Source: Dactylorhiza incarnata (lineage: Eukaryota > Streptophyta > Magnoliopsida > Asparagales > Orchidaceae). Taken from it: 64,000 nt of DNA. A program made the translations under genes and the position numbers. The stretch is taken from assembly GCA_033032865.1 (NCBI GenBank), contig JAWHQI010000099.1:1373001-1437000 (forward strand). Direction: 5' to 3'. Shown here in pieces: positions 33,125 through 44,721 of the stretch. The notes under the pieces are model-generated. The model saw only the letters and a list, made by a program, of their open reading frames with translations, made no database searches and had not been told where the DNA came from. Each line of letters opens with the position of its first letter. Positions within the stretch are counted from its first letter, which is position 1.

Positions 33125-34341
33125 AATCCCGAATGTATTTGATCCTATTTTTGATTAATGGTGTGCAGATAACAGGTGCAAGAATAACATGTTTGCAATT
33201 GGAAGCAAAATATCGATTTTCCAGAAATTGGAGCTATCGGATTTCTGACAGCAGTACCGGATTTCCGACAGCGCACGATTTCTTCCGTTCTCCGATCTCT
33301 ACTCAATGTTTTAGAGCTATCGGATTTCCGACAGCAGTAACGGATTTCTGACAGTGCACGATCTTCCCGTAACTCTACGACGTGCAGCAGTTACGCAAGC
33401 TAACAGATATCCGATAGTGCTATCGGATATCCGACAACCCACGTCTCAACCACGACTCAATCGCGATCGCCACTCTCCGCAAAAAAGCCGAATACATGGG
33501 ACACGTGGCACCTCTGGAGCTATCAGATTTTGGCGATAGCTAGCTAACGGATGGCGTTATCTATCTTTTATACAAAAGGGCTCAGAACTTTGTTTAATTC
33601 ATGCTTTCAGACCTCCAAGCTTTCTTCCTGAGTGTTATCGTCCAGAGAGCTCCAGAGAACGAAAATCCCCATCCTTGAAGAAGAAAAGAGAGAGCGAAGT
33701 CGAAGATTGTACACGCGTTCCAAGGAGATTTTCTCAAGGATTCTTCGCTGCTTTGTTCCAGAAATTTTAAAGGGTGTTTTTATTTTTTATTTCATTTACA
33801 TTTACATTCATCTTATAATCGTTGGAGAAATCGTCATCTAGCGTGCGACATCCAAGCCCTTGCGTGGCTTGGTGGGAAAATCGCCTCCTTGTGCGTGGCA
33901 TCCAAGTCCTTGTGCGGCTTGGTTGGGAAAGCGTAGTCTTGTGCACTACATCTAGATCTTGAGAAGATCTAGAGGATAGGCTTGGGCTTGGTCTAGGGAG
34001 AGACAAGTGATAGCCTTCCAATCCTTGGGAGAAGGATTGGTAAACTCAAATTGTTAAAAGTTTATTATCATATTTGTGCTTTGATCTTAAGCATTGTTAA
34101 GATTATTTTTATTGTATGTGAATTTCATGATTAAAAAATTATGACTTTTTCTTTAATTGCAAATTTGGTTGCTTAATCTTTAACTTAGAAATTTGTGTTT
34201 GAATTAATTTAAAAATTACATTGGTTTGAAATTTTTTATAAGTAATTTTTAGAAAAGTAAAATTTGTTTAAAATTTCTTAAAAATTATAATTTAAACACA
34301 CCCTTATTCACCCCCCTCTAAGGGCGTCACACGATCCAACA
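33125..34341 (+). repeat. 5' LTR of element D (copia, truncated by 43 bp)
   Basis: It is collinear with the complete right LTR (41132-42394) but lacks its first 43 bp (41132-41174). It ends GATCCAACA, followed by CG and the primer binding site TGGTATCAGAGG (34344-34355). In U3 there are repeated GCTATCGGAT...CCGACAGC dyads. A long inverted repeat is at 33406-33431, with arms GATATCCGATAG and CTATCGGATATC and a 2-nt spacer. A TATA-like TATACAAA follows at 33569-33576. The body after 34060 is AT-rich. Confidence 0.93.
33220..33576 (+). promoter_or_regulatory. U3 palindrome cluster and TATA-like box of element D
   Basis: TATCGGATTTCCGACAGC-like dyads recur at about 33236, 33263, 33325, 33400 and 33420, followed by TATACAAA at 33569-33576. 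The same arrangement is in the right LTR: dyads 41280-41481, with 14-bp arms at 41452-41481, and TATACAAA at 41617-41624. The conservation of the order in two LTR copies supports an LTR promoter. Confidence 0.65.
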
Positions 34342-34390
34342 CGTGGTATCAGAGGGAGGTTACTCCAAAACGGTTTTACCACCGGGAGTA

Positions 34391-36358
34391 ATGGCGCACA
34401 ACGATCACGCGTTCGATGAGGGGCAAGGAATTAGTAGGCCACCACTTTTTACGGGCACAGACTATAACTATTGGAAAACCCGAATGCGGTGTTTTCTAAT
34501 AGCTCTCGACATAGAAGTTTGGAATATGGTCGAGACGAGTTATACTTCCCCAATAATTGTTGTAGGAGATGTAACTATGGACAAACCTAAAGACAAGTGG
34601 GATGACAATGATAAATTAAAATGTTAGAAAAATGCAAAAGCCATGAATGCTTTATTTTGCGCACTAGATCGCACTCAATTTAATAGAGTTTGTGCTTGTG
34701 ATACTGCATTTGAAATTTGGAATCTTTTAGAAATTACTCATGAAGGTACTTCGCAGGTAAATGATTCAAAGCTATTTCAACTGGAGTCAGAGTTCGAAAG
34801 CTTCAAAATGGAGGTGGATGAAGAAATTGATACAATGTACACACGATTCACTAAAATCGTGAACGATTCAAATGTGCTGGGTAAGGTTTTCTCCAATGGA
34901 GATTTAGTAAGGAAAATATTAAGATCACTTCCCCCGAAGTTCAATCCTAAAGTGACTGCAATTTCTGAGTCACATGATCTTAAGACCTTACAATTGGAGA
35001 GCCTCATTGGGAATCTAAAAACCCATAAAGTGGAGTTGAAGATTCAAAGCCAAGAGTACAATTTGGAGCCCAAAAAGAAGAGCTTGGCGTTGAAATCTAA
35101 AAAGGAAATTGAAAGTGAGACTGAAGAAAGTGAGGAATATGAAGAAGGACTGTTTGTGAGGAACTTTAAGAAGTTTATGAGAAATCCTGAGAGGAGAAAC
35201 TCATTTAGAAAATTTTTCAAAAAGAAGGATTTTTCCTACAACAAAGGCGAAGGAAAAATGGATGATGAAGAAGAACGTCCGCTAACGGAATGCTATTATT
35301 GCAAAAAGATTGGACATATAAGAAGCAAGTGCCCAAAATATCTGAGAGAGCAGAAAGAGAAGAGGTACGATAAGAAGTTCAAAAAGAAGGTTCTGAAGGC
35401 GGAGACTTGGGATGACACAACTTCTGAAGGCTCAAGTGAAGCAAGCGATGAAGATAAAGAAGAAGCAAATGTATGCTTGATGGGGAAAGTAAATGCGTCA
35501 TCTGATGACGATAGCAGTGTCCAAAGTGACACTGAGGTAACTCCTCCATCTTATGATGATTTATATTCTGAATTTATGAAAACTTGCAAATTTTTGGATA
35601 AAAGCCTAAAGGAAATTGATTTTTTAAAATGTGAAAATAAAGATCTTTTGAAAGTAAATAAAAAGTTATCAAATGAGTTGAAATCTATTGGGAACGAGAA
35701 GGTAATTTGTCAAGAGTGTGATCACTCTTCGACAAGGATAAAAGAACTTGAAAACACTATTTTTAAGTCCGATCAAAAAATTGATCAACTTCTAAAAGAG
35801 AAAAAGGACTTAGAAAAGGTTGTCAAAACTTCTCATTCTCAATTAGAGAATTACAAGAAATTTTTTGCAAATCGATGTGGCATGATAGTGAAAGAAAATT
35901 CAATTTTAAAGTCCAATGTAAATGAATTGAACATGGCAATTGGAAAATTTGGTGTTGGGAAAAAATCTCTGGATATGATTTTAGGCAACCAATGCCATGG
36001 GTCAGCAAAATTTGGATTAGGATACGTTTCTGGAAGCTCTGAAAGCTATCGGAAACTTTCGACAGCTGCTGTCGCCAGCGACAGCTCCAGGTTCAGAAAA
36101 CCTCTTTTTCAAAATAAAAATTTTTCTAAGTCCACACATAAAGATGTTTCCTCCAGCAAGAGTCCAGAGAAACCATTAAAGAATGGTTCCTCACTATTCA
36201 TTGCATGTGCCAAATGTCATCGATTTGGTCATATCTCGGACTCATGCTGGAAGAAAGGAAAAGTTAGTGTTAAACAAATCTGGGTACCTAAGGCTTCCAC
36301 CTATACCATGGGAGGGACCACTTGGGTAACCAGATCTTTACTCTCATCATCTTTTTAG
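34391..36358 (+). pseudogene. copia gag of element D
   Basis: The capsid protein of a Sirevirus-like element is about 655 codons long. I chose ATG 34391 because it precedes the conserved gag block (RPPLFTGTDYNYWKTRM); the earlier ATG at 34343 overlaps the primer site. TAG at 34625 (codon 79) interrupts it. Visible blocks are FEIWNLLEITHEG, TMYTRFTKIVND and KILRSLPPKF. The first CCHC knuckle (CYYCKKIGHIRSKC) is at about residue 301. A long coiled coil lies at about residues 400-510. A second knuckle-like C-x2-C-x4-H-x4-C (CAKCHRFGHISDSC) starts at about residue 606. It ends in TAG at 36356-36358, immediately followed in the same frame by the ATG of pol. Readthrough of a gag-pol stop is known for SIRE1; whether it applies here is inference. 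Confidence 0.9.
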
Positions 36359-38020
36359 ATGTCCGTGCAGGCTAGGAACAAGGAAGACGTGTGGTATTTG
36401 GACTCTGGATGTTCAAAACACATGACGGGCGATAAATCAAAGTTCCTTAGCCTAGAGATGAAGAAAGGTGGAATAGTGACATTTGGAGATAATGGCAAGG
36501 GTAAAGTCAAAGGCATTGGAGTAGTAGGTAACGAAGAATTTAAAATTTCAAATGTTTTATATGTTAAAGGTTTGAAACATAATTTAATTTATATTAGTCA
36601 ACTATGTGATAAAAATCTAAATGTTTTATTTGACTATAGCTCAAACCTTTGCAAAATTATTGATTCTAAAACAAACGAAATCGCACTAACTGCACCAAGA
36701 ATAAACAATGTATATACAATCACTTTCCATGATTTATCTCATTCTACACTTAAATGTTTTATTTCAAAGAATGATGAACTTGAATTATGGCATAGGCGAC
36801 TAGGACATTCTAGTGCTAAACGAATAGTAAAGCTTTCAAAGAATAAAATAATTAAAGGTTTACCGAATTTAAATGGAAAGCTTTCATCATTGTGTTCACC
36901 ATGCCAAAAAGGAAAGTTTACTAAATCATTGTTTAAGAGCAAAAATGTTATTTCTACTTCTAGACCTTTACAGTTAGTACATATGGATTTATTTGGTCCA
37001 ATTACACAAAGTCTAGGAGGTAGAAAATATACATTTGTTATTATTGATGATTATTCTAGATTTTGTTGGACACTGTTTTTAAATTCAAAATTTGATGCTT
37101 TTGATGAATTTGTAAAACTAATTTCACGTATTCAAAATGAACTTGATTTAAAAGTAAAATGCATTATTTCAGATCATGGAGGAGAGTTTGATAATGGAAA
37201 ATTTATTTCATATTGTAATGAATTTGGGATAAAACACAAATTTTCCGCTCCTCGCACACCACAGCAAAATGGTGTAGTGGAGAGGAAAAATAGAACACTT
37301 CAAGAATTAGGACGTACTATGCTTTGTGAATTTAAATTGCCAAAATATTTTTGGGCCGAAGCGGTTAGTACTGCATGCTATATTATTAATCGTGTCATGA
37401 TTCGTCCTACATTACAATTAACTCCTTATGAAATTTATTTTCAAAGAAAACCAAATGTATCTTACTTTAAAGTTTTTGGTTGTAAATGCTTTATTTTGAA
37501 TACAAAAGATAACTTAGGTAAATTTGATGAAAAATGTGATGAAGGAATTTTCATTGGTTATTCTTCAACTAGCAAGGCCTATAGAGTTTATAATAAACGT
37601 ACTAAAGTAGTTGAAGAAACTATTCATGTAAAATTTGATGAAAACATTTCTTGTGTAGAAAATACTAAAGTTGCAGGTAATGAGAAAAATGAAGAAGATG
37701 TGGAACAAAATCTGAGGAAAAATGACGATGATGATGAAGAAAAAGTAGAGAAAGAAGACGAAAAAGATGGTGAAGAAGAAGAAGAACAAGGATATGTACC
37801 TTCAACCGAGCTAAGGTTCTCAAAAGATCATCCACAAGAATTTGTTATTGGAGAACCATCAAGTGGGGTACGTACACGTTCTAGTTTAGATGAAAGTTTT
37901 TCAAATTTATATTTTGTCTCTAATATAGAACCAAAAGATGTTGCCACCGCTTTAAATGATGAATCTTGGTTTTTAGCTATGAATGAAGAACTTAACCAAT
38001 TTGAAAGAAATAAAGTTTAG
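36359..38020 (+). pseudogene. copia protease and integrase of element D
   Basis: This is an open frame of 553 codons in the frame of gag. Protease catalytic site DSGCSKHMTG is near 36401-36430. The GAG-pre-integrase finger is near 36780-36910 (ELWHRRLGH, then CSPCQKGK). Integrase catalytic residues are present: Asp in HMDLFGP near 36983, Asp in SDHGGEF near 37171, Glu in PQQNGVVERKNRT near 37278. The [13 protein letters not shown] block follows, then a very acidic linker (Asp/Glu runs 37690-37790) and DHPQEFVIGEPSSGVRTR. TAG at 38018 ends the frame where RT-upstream Trp is expected. It is the longest intact stretch of copia pol in the window. Confidence 0.93.
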
Positions 38021-39460
38021 ACTCTTGTTGATAGACCTAGTGATCATCAGTGGTAGGAGTCAAATGGGTTTTCAAAAATAAATTAGATAGTGACTCTAGG
38101 GTCACTAGAAACAAAGCTAGGCTTGTAGCGAAAGGATATAATCAAATTGAAGGGGTAGATTTTGATGAAACATTTGCACACATAGCACGATTGGAAGCAG
38201 TTAGAATTTTTGTTGCATTTGCTAGTCATAAAAGATTCAAATTGTTGCAAATGGATATTAAAACTACATTTTTAAACGGGTTGATTAAAGAAGAAGTTTA
38301 TGTTGAACAACCCCCACCCCAGGATTTATAAATGAAAAATTTCCTAATCGCGTATATAGATTGCTAAAAGCTTTGTATGGTTTAAAACAAGCACCACGAG
38401 CATGGTATGATATATTGACTTTATATTTATTACAAAATGGTTTTAAAATGGGTGGTGTTGATTGTACACTCTTCATTAAGCAAGTTGATGATAATTTAAT
38501 TGTGTTACAAATTTATGTTGATGATATTATTTTTGGAGCCACTAATGAAGAGTTGTGTAATTATGTTGTAAAAATGATGGAAAGTGAATTTGAGATGAGT
38601 ATGGTAGGAGAATTAAAATATTTCTTAGGATTTCAAATTGTTCCAAAACATGATGGAGTTTTTATTAACCAATCAAAATATATTCATGATGTTTTAAAAC
38701 GATTTGGATTTGAAAATCTCAAACAAGAAAATACTCCTATGAGTGTATCTTTAAAATTAGGAAAAGATGAAAATGGAATATCTATAGATCAAACTTTATA
38801 TAGAGGCATGCTAGGTTCACTTTTATATTTGACTGCATCTAGACTAGATATTATGTTTTCAGTTTGTTTATGTGCTAGATTTCAAGCTAATCCCAAAGAA
38901 TCTCATTTAAAAGCGTTAAAAGAATCTTTAGATATTTAATTGGCACATCTAAACTTGGTTTGTGGTATCCATACAGTGATGATTTTACTTTATTTGGTTA
39001 TTCTGATTCCGATTATGCCCGTTGTTCACTAGATAGGAAAAGCACTAGTGACACTTGTCATTTTTTAGGCCCTTCACTTATCTCTTGTTCGAGTAGGAAA
39101 CAGAATTCTGTTGCCCTCTCAACCACTGAGGCCGAATATATCGCACTTGGTAGTTGTTGTGCACAAGCTCTTTGGATGAAACAAACATTAGAAGATTTTA
39201 ATATTAAACAATAAACTATTGAATTATGGTGTGATAATAAAAGTGCAATTAATTTAACATACAACCTGGTCCATCATTCAAGGTCTAAACACATTGATGT
39301 GAGACATCATTTTATTAGAGATGATATTAAAAATAACCACATTAAAATTTCATTTATAGGCACAGATAATCAACTAGCGGATATATTCACTAAACCGTTA
39401 CCGAATTCCCGTTTTTCTATGCTTAGGCTAGAATTGGGAATCCTAGACATTTCACAATGA
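38021..39460 (+). pseudogene. copia reverse transcriptase/RNase H of element D
   Basis: RT blocks are [11 protein letters not shown] (38050 on), [20 protein letters not shown] and [12 protein letters not shown] frameshift at about 38320 in a C-run leads to [14 protein letters not shown] and the catalytic YVDD at 38514-38525. A second frameshift lies near 38925. RNase H blocks are STTEAEYIALGSCCAQ near 39115 and a stop at 39212-39214, then LWCDNKSA and DIFTKPLP near 39385. The last codons end at TGA 39458-39460. The order and motifs are standard for Ty1/copia. Confidence 0.92.
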
Positions 39461-41131
39461 TTATATCACTACTTATAATCTATATATCAACATCACAAGA
39501 TCTAAACCCTCTTTTGAACACCAAGATCTAAAATGTCTAGATCTCCTAAAACTTCTACATTTTTTCTTCACAAAAACTCAATGAAAACCAAGAGGAATAT
39601 CAAAATCACAAAAAATTTGAAAATTTTTAAACAAAACTTGAAAAATCAAAGTTCCTCACCTTAGATCTAAAGTTTTTCGGCGACCTGGAGCTCTAAATCT
39701 CGGAAAATTTCCTAAAAGTGAAGTGAGGCGTCGGTGGAAAGACGAAACGATTCTTTTTATCTTTTTAGAGGTGTCGGATGGCGACATCTAGCTGTCGGAT
39801 ATCCGACAGCTCCCAAAAATAAACTTTTATTCTTCTCTAGCTTTTTCATTCCCTGTTTCTATTAATGTTCATATAAGAATTTTTTAATCTTGTATAAATG
39901 ATTCTTTATGTGTTATTTTTCGTAAAAATAGCTTAACACATGATTATGATGTTCAATCTTAAGTTATCATTGTAATGACACTTTCATATAGGAATTAAAA
40001 ATTGTTTTCGCATGCCTCTAAGTATAAGAAATCTTTTATCTATGACAATGATCAATCACAAACACTTACTTTGCAAATACATGTTAATAAAATTTATTTT
40101 ATACATACATCATGATTGATCGAACATAACAAAATACATTTCATAAATGCTACCTTCAACTTTGCTACTTTGCACTTATTCAAATTATACCATTTTTTGC
40201 CTGCTAGTGAATTCGGAGATCCTTTACATACATAAATATTAAAAAAAAAACAAATTCAAATGCAAAACATATATTTTGCCAAAAATTTTGAAAGAAATAA
40301 ATTAAAAAAAAAAAATTGAAAAGGATCCTCCACCAAGCACTACTTAGCCTCCTGATAAGTCTTAATGAGCATTGTGAGGTTAAGCACCTTGGAAAGAATT
40401 GTAAAGTGTCTTGTTATGCAAAAACAAAATGGTCCTTTTATGTATACTTGCAAAGTTTCTATAAGTTCATAAGTTTAGCTTTATGTATATTTATGTTATG
40501 TTTAACAATTCCATGATCATGTATATTTAAAATATACACATGTATTCTTTCTCAAAGTATCACTACTACACTTCATTGTTATTTATAAAATTTCTTCTTA
40601 TGAGAATTGGACCGAAACGATTCAATATTCTATCTGCTAATGTGTCGTTCTCTGATAATTGAACTTGAATCTCATAATGGTTAAGTATATTTTCTTTATG
40701 TATATTGGTAACAGATAACTAGAATGCTTGGCCTCATCTCTAAGGTTTCCTATCTTGATATCATATCACTTACAAAGCTTCCGCAAGTGTACTCCAACTT
40801 TCCCTATAATCTTTCTTATTTTCTACCATATCTCTATGATACTCCTTCCTCGTCTCTATTCATTACTTTTGATAATATCAAAGGGGGAGAAGATAATAAG
40901 AAATCACTTAAATCACTTAAAATACTTAATTAATACACTGAGCATACATGTAGGGGGAGTTTATATGTCGGGGGAGAATATTTTTGGAAGGAGCTAATAT
41001 TAAGGGGGAGATCATATTAAGGGTGGAGATCATGGAGATCATATGTTCACACTTGATATAATTTTCAATATCTCTATAGGATTTATTTGATTTCTTTTTA
41101 TAAGGATTTGTTATTATCAAAAGGGGGAGAT
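39461..41131 (+). other. post-pol non-coding region of element D with repeated polypurine tracts
   Basis: The region is 1.67 kb of AT-rich DNA with no credible gene. It holds a perfect 22-bp palindrome of the D-family motif at 39790-39811 (AGCTGTCGGAT and its complement). Near its end are repeated polypurine motifs: AAAGGGGGAGA (40880), TAGGGGGAG (40951), CGGGGGAGA (40969), TAAGGGGGAGAT (41001), and the functional one AAAAGGGGGAGAT adjoining the LTR (41119-41131). Multiple polypurine tracts near the 3' end are described for Sireviruses. No ORF3 like those of A and C is seen. Confidence 0.8.
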
Positions 41132-42394
41132 TGTTGGAGCATGCGTTCCGCACTCGTCCGATTTGAGAATAACAAATCCCGAATGTATTTGATCCTATTT
41201 TGATTAATGGTGTGCAGATAACAGGTGCAAGAATAACATGTTTGCAATTGGAGCAAAATACCAATTTTCCAAAAATTGGAGCTATCGGCTTTCCGACAGC
41301 AGTACTGGATTTCCGACAATGCACGATTTCTTCCGTTCTCCGATCTCTACTCAACGTTTTAGAGATATCAGATTTCCGACATCAGTAATGGATTTCCGAC
41401 AGTGCACGATCTTCCCGTAACTCTACGACGTGCAGTAGTTACGCAAGCTAACGGATATCCGATAGTGCTATCGGATATCCGACAGCCCACGTCTCAACCA
41501 CGACTCAATCGCGATCGCCACTCTCCGCAAAAATGTCGAATACATGGGACACGTGGCACCTCTGGAGCTATCAGATTTTGGCGATAGCTAGCTAACAGAT
41601 GGCGTTATCTATCTCTTATACAAAAGGGCTCAGAACTTCGTTTAATTCATGCTTTCAGACCTCCAAGCTTTCTTCCTGAGTGTTATCATCCAGAGAGCTC
41701 CAGATAATGAAAATCCCCATCCTTGAAGAAGAAAAGAGAGAGCGAAGTCGAATATTGTACATGCATTCCAAGGAGATTTTCTCAAGGATTCTTCGCTGCT
41801 TTGTTCCAGAAATTTTAAAGGGGGTTTTTATTTTGTATTTCATTTACATTTACATTTATCTTGTAATCGTTGGAGAAATCGTCGTCTTGCGTGCGACGTC
41901 CAAGCCCTTGCGTGGCTTGGTGGGAAAATCGCCTCCTTGTGCGTGGCGTCCAAGTCCTTGTGCGGCTTGGTTGGGAAAGTGTAGTATTGTGCACTACGTC
42001 TAGATCTTGAGAAGATCTAGAGGATAGGCTTGGGCTTGGTCTAGGAAGAGACAAGTGATAGCCTTCCGATCCTTACGAGAAGGATTGGTAAACTCAAATT
42101 GTTAAAAGTTTATTATCATATTTGTGACTTGATCTTAAGCATTGTTAAGATCATTTTTATTATATGTGAATTTCATGATTAAAAAATTATGACTTTTTCT
42201 TTAATTGCAAATTTGGTTGCTTAATCTTTAACTTAGAAATTTGTGTTTGAATTAATTTAAAATTACATTGGTTTGAATTTTTTTATAAGTAATTTTTAGA
42301 AAAGTAAAATTTGTTTAAAAATTCTTAAGTTAAAAATTATAATTTAAACACACCCTTATTCACCCCCCTTCTAAGGGCGTCACACGATCCAACA
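41132..42394 (+). repeat. 3' LTR of element D (1263 bp, complete)
   Basis: It starts TGTTGGAGC after the polypurine tract and ends GATCCAACA, giving the inverted terminal repeat TGTTGG/CCAACA. It is about 96% identical to the left copy by eye. It is followed by GTCTTATCTGG, which is the LTR of C at its position 23565. The left target duplication has been deleted. Confidence 0.95.
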
Positions 42395-42915
42395 GTCTTA
42401 TCTGGAAGAATAACTCCAAATGAAGAATAAAACTGAATCTGATGGATGAACTAAGTTCAGAAAAATAGAATGACTGATCTGAATAATCTGAGAGAACATT
42501 CATCGATCTGAGATAAGATTTCGTCGACCTGAAGGAATAGTTCGTCGAACTAAACATCTGATAAAGAATTCGTCAAACTCAGGCTGGAGTTCGTCGATCT
42601 CAATATAGAGTTCATCGAACTGAAGAATTCGTCGACCACTGAACTGCTGAGAACTGAAGATCGTAGACCACTGAGACGCTGAGACTGGAGCACGCCATTC
42701 GTCGAACGCAGAGAGATGGTCGTTCGTCGAACGCAGAGAGCAGTTCGTCGAACCCAGTGTTGATTTCGTCGAACATAGAAACTTAGAGAAATTCTAAGTT
42801 CTAGCTATCTAATCAGCCTAAAACTATGACCCTTAGACTATACAATGGGGGTCAACTTAATCCTAGTAAACACATAGTAATCCTAGCCCAAATCAGTAAT
42901 AGGGTTGTTCCAACA
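42395..42915 (-). repeat. 5' LTR of element C, part 2
   Basis: It matches 23565-24085, including the U3 palindrome cluster (42500-42775) and the end GTTGTTCCAACA at 42915. Element B resumes at 42916. Confidence 0.93.
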
Positions 42916-44613
42916 GACGTGTATGCATAGTTACGTTGATAATAATTCAATGCAGAATATTGGTTGCGTCGAATAGAATTCGACGTACCCTCATACTTGC
43001 TTCGAGTTGATGTCGAAGCATATGCTGAACTCTGCCGAGTTACATTCGACGCATCTTTAAAACTGCGTCGATTTCTAGTCTACGTATGTTTTTTTTATTA
43101 AGATTTTTATGATTTTTATTTGCCTTTTCTAAGGGGGGTTTACCTAGAATCCCTATTTGATTAGTAATATTTACCCTATTGAATATAGTGAGTTTATTAG
43201 GGTTATTATTTTGACTCCTACCATTGAGTGAGTCCTCAAAGGCTTTTGCCTTTGTAAGTTCTTTCTCTAAATCAGAATTTTCATTAACTAATGTGTATAT
43301 TTCTTTTTCTTTCTTAAACAATTGACCTCTCAGATCATAGTTAACTAAGTACAGAATGTCTTTCATAAGGTCTTTTAGTTCTATTCTGATTATGTTAAGT
43401 TCCTTTTGACTGTTAATATAATCTTGACAGAATTGTTTGAAACAATCTTTAAAGTCTTCTGAGGAATATTCAAAATCATCAAAAATAGTTACCTAATTTT
43501 CAGCAGTAGAGTCTTCCAGAGCCATTAAGCAGGCTTCTTCAGTTCCACACTCTTCATCACTATCAAATGAGGAGGAGCTTGGCCCAGACTCTGAATCACT
43601 CCAAGTTTCAGCAATGAAACCTTTCTCTCTTTTCTTATCCTTCCTCATGAAGGATTTCTTCTTATGCTCCTTCTTCTGCTTATCTTTGTTACTGCTCCTG
43701 TCCCTTTATTCCTGTGGGCACTCGGGGGCTATGTGCCTTGGCTTGTTGCAGGAGAATCAAATCACTTACTTCTTCGGAGTCTTATAAAATCTGGGTTTTG
43801 AGCTCCTCTCTCTTCTTCTTGAGTCTTCTGTCTTGACCCACTTTCTGAATCTCCTTGCTAAGAGACTGAACATCTCACCTTCAGGAGTGGAGGGCTCTCC
43901 TTCAGCAACCTTCAAAGAAAGGCTCCTTTGGATGGGAGTTGAGGTTGTCTCCTTTGCCTCTGTTTCAACCCTGCTTTTCTATAGCATCTAATAAGATTTG
44001 AGCTTTCCTAGCAAAACAGCAGTAGAGATCTCTCTATAGCATCTGGACTCTCTGATGGCCCAGATCCTTGAGTCCCATGAGCTTGGGAAGCACATGAGGA
44101 TCTTATCATTGATCTCTGTCAAGGATCTCCTGTCCAGACTCTTTAGCTCATTGATAATGATGCTGAGTCTGTCATACATTTCAACAACACTTTCCTCAGC
44201 TTTCTTTTGAAAGTACTCATATTAGGATATGAGAAGGGACTTCCTGGCCTTTCTTTCATCAGAGCTCCCTTCTACAATTCTGGAAAGGGATTCCTACATC
44301 TCTTTTGCTGATTGACAGCCAGCTACTTTCTGGAAAATGTCATGTGACATTGTGGAAACCAGAATGTTCATTGCCTTGACATCACTGCCTTCTGCTTCTT
44401 CTCAGCCTCTGTCCACTCATTCCTTAGAACAACATCCAGTGTTGAAGATCCACTGACATCTTGTCTGACTGGAGCTGGGGGACCTGAAATTATACCATCA
44501 AAGATGTCTTCATCAATAGAGTTCATGTACATCTTTATTCCATCCTTCCAAAGTGTAAACTTATTTAGGTTACACACTGGTGGTCTTATTGATGCATAAT
44601 CCTTAGAACTCAT
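42916..44613 (-). pseudogene. copia gag of element B
   Basis: The capsid protein starts at ATG 44613 (MSSKDYASIRPP, close to the start of the C gag). It is open to 44368, then in other frames through LISEYEYF-like, EMYDRLSIIINELKSLDRRSLTEI and WDSRIWAIRESRCYREISTAVLLGKL. A degraded zinc knuckle (FSCNKPRHIAPECP) is near 43730-43770. A Ser/Asp-rich region follows, then a coiled coil at 43366-43230 (LFKKEKEIYTLVNENSDLEKEL). The tail at 42955-43090 carries B-family palindromic half-sites. It is broken by several stops and shifts and is split from its C-terminus by element C. Confidence 0.87.
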
Positions 44614-44707
44614 TTTCTTTAGAAAATAGATTTGGTTAATTTAAAATACAGAAATGAGAGTGAGGAGATCTTTTGATCAAGGTGCTAACCTTTTAATGAT
44701 CAACCTC

Positions 44708-44719
44708 CCTCTGATACCA
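44708..44719 (-). other. primer binding site of element B
   Basis: The - strand reads TGGTATCAGAGG, initiator Met-tRNA type, 2 bp from the LTR start at 44722. Confidence 0.9.
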
Positions 44720-44721
44720 AT

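Noticed and set aside
40316..40516. Small + strand ORFs in the post-pol region of D (40316, 40724, 40728)
   Set aside because: They sit in AT-rich sequence with no motif, no conserved partner in the window and no ORF3-like features.
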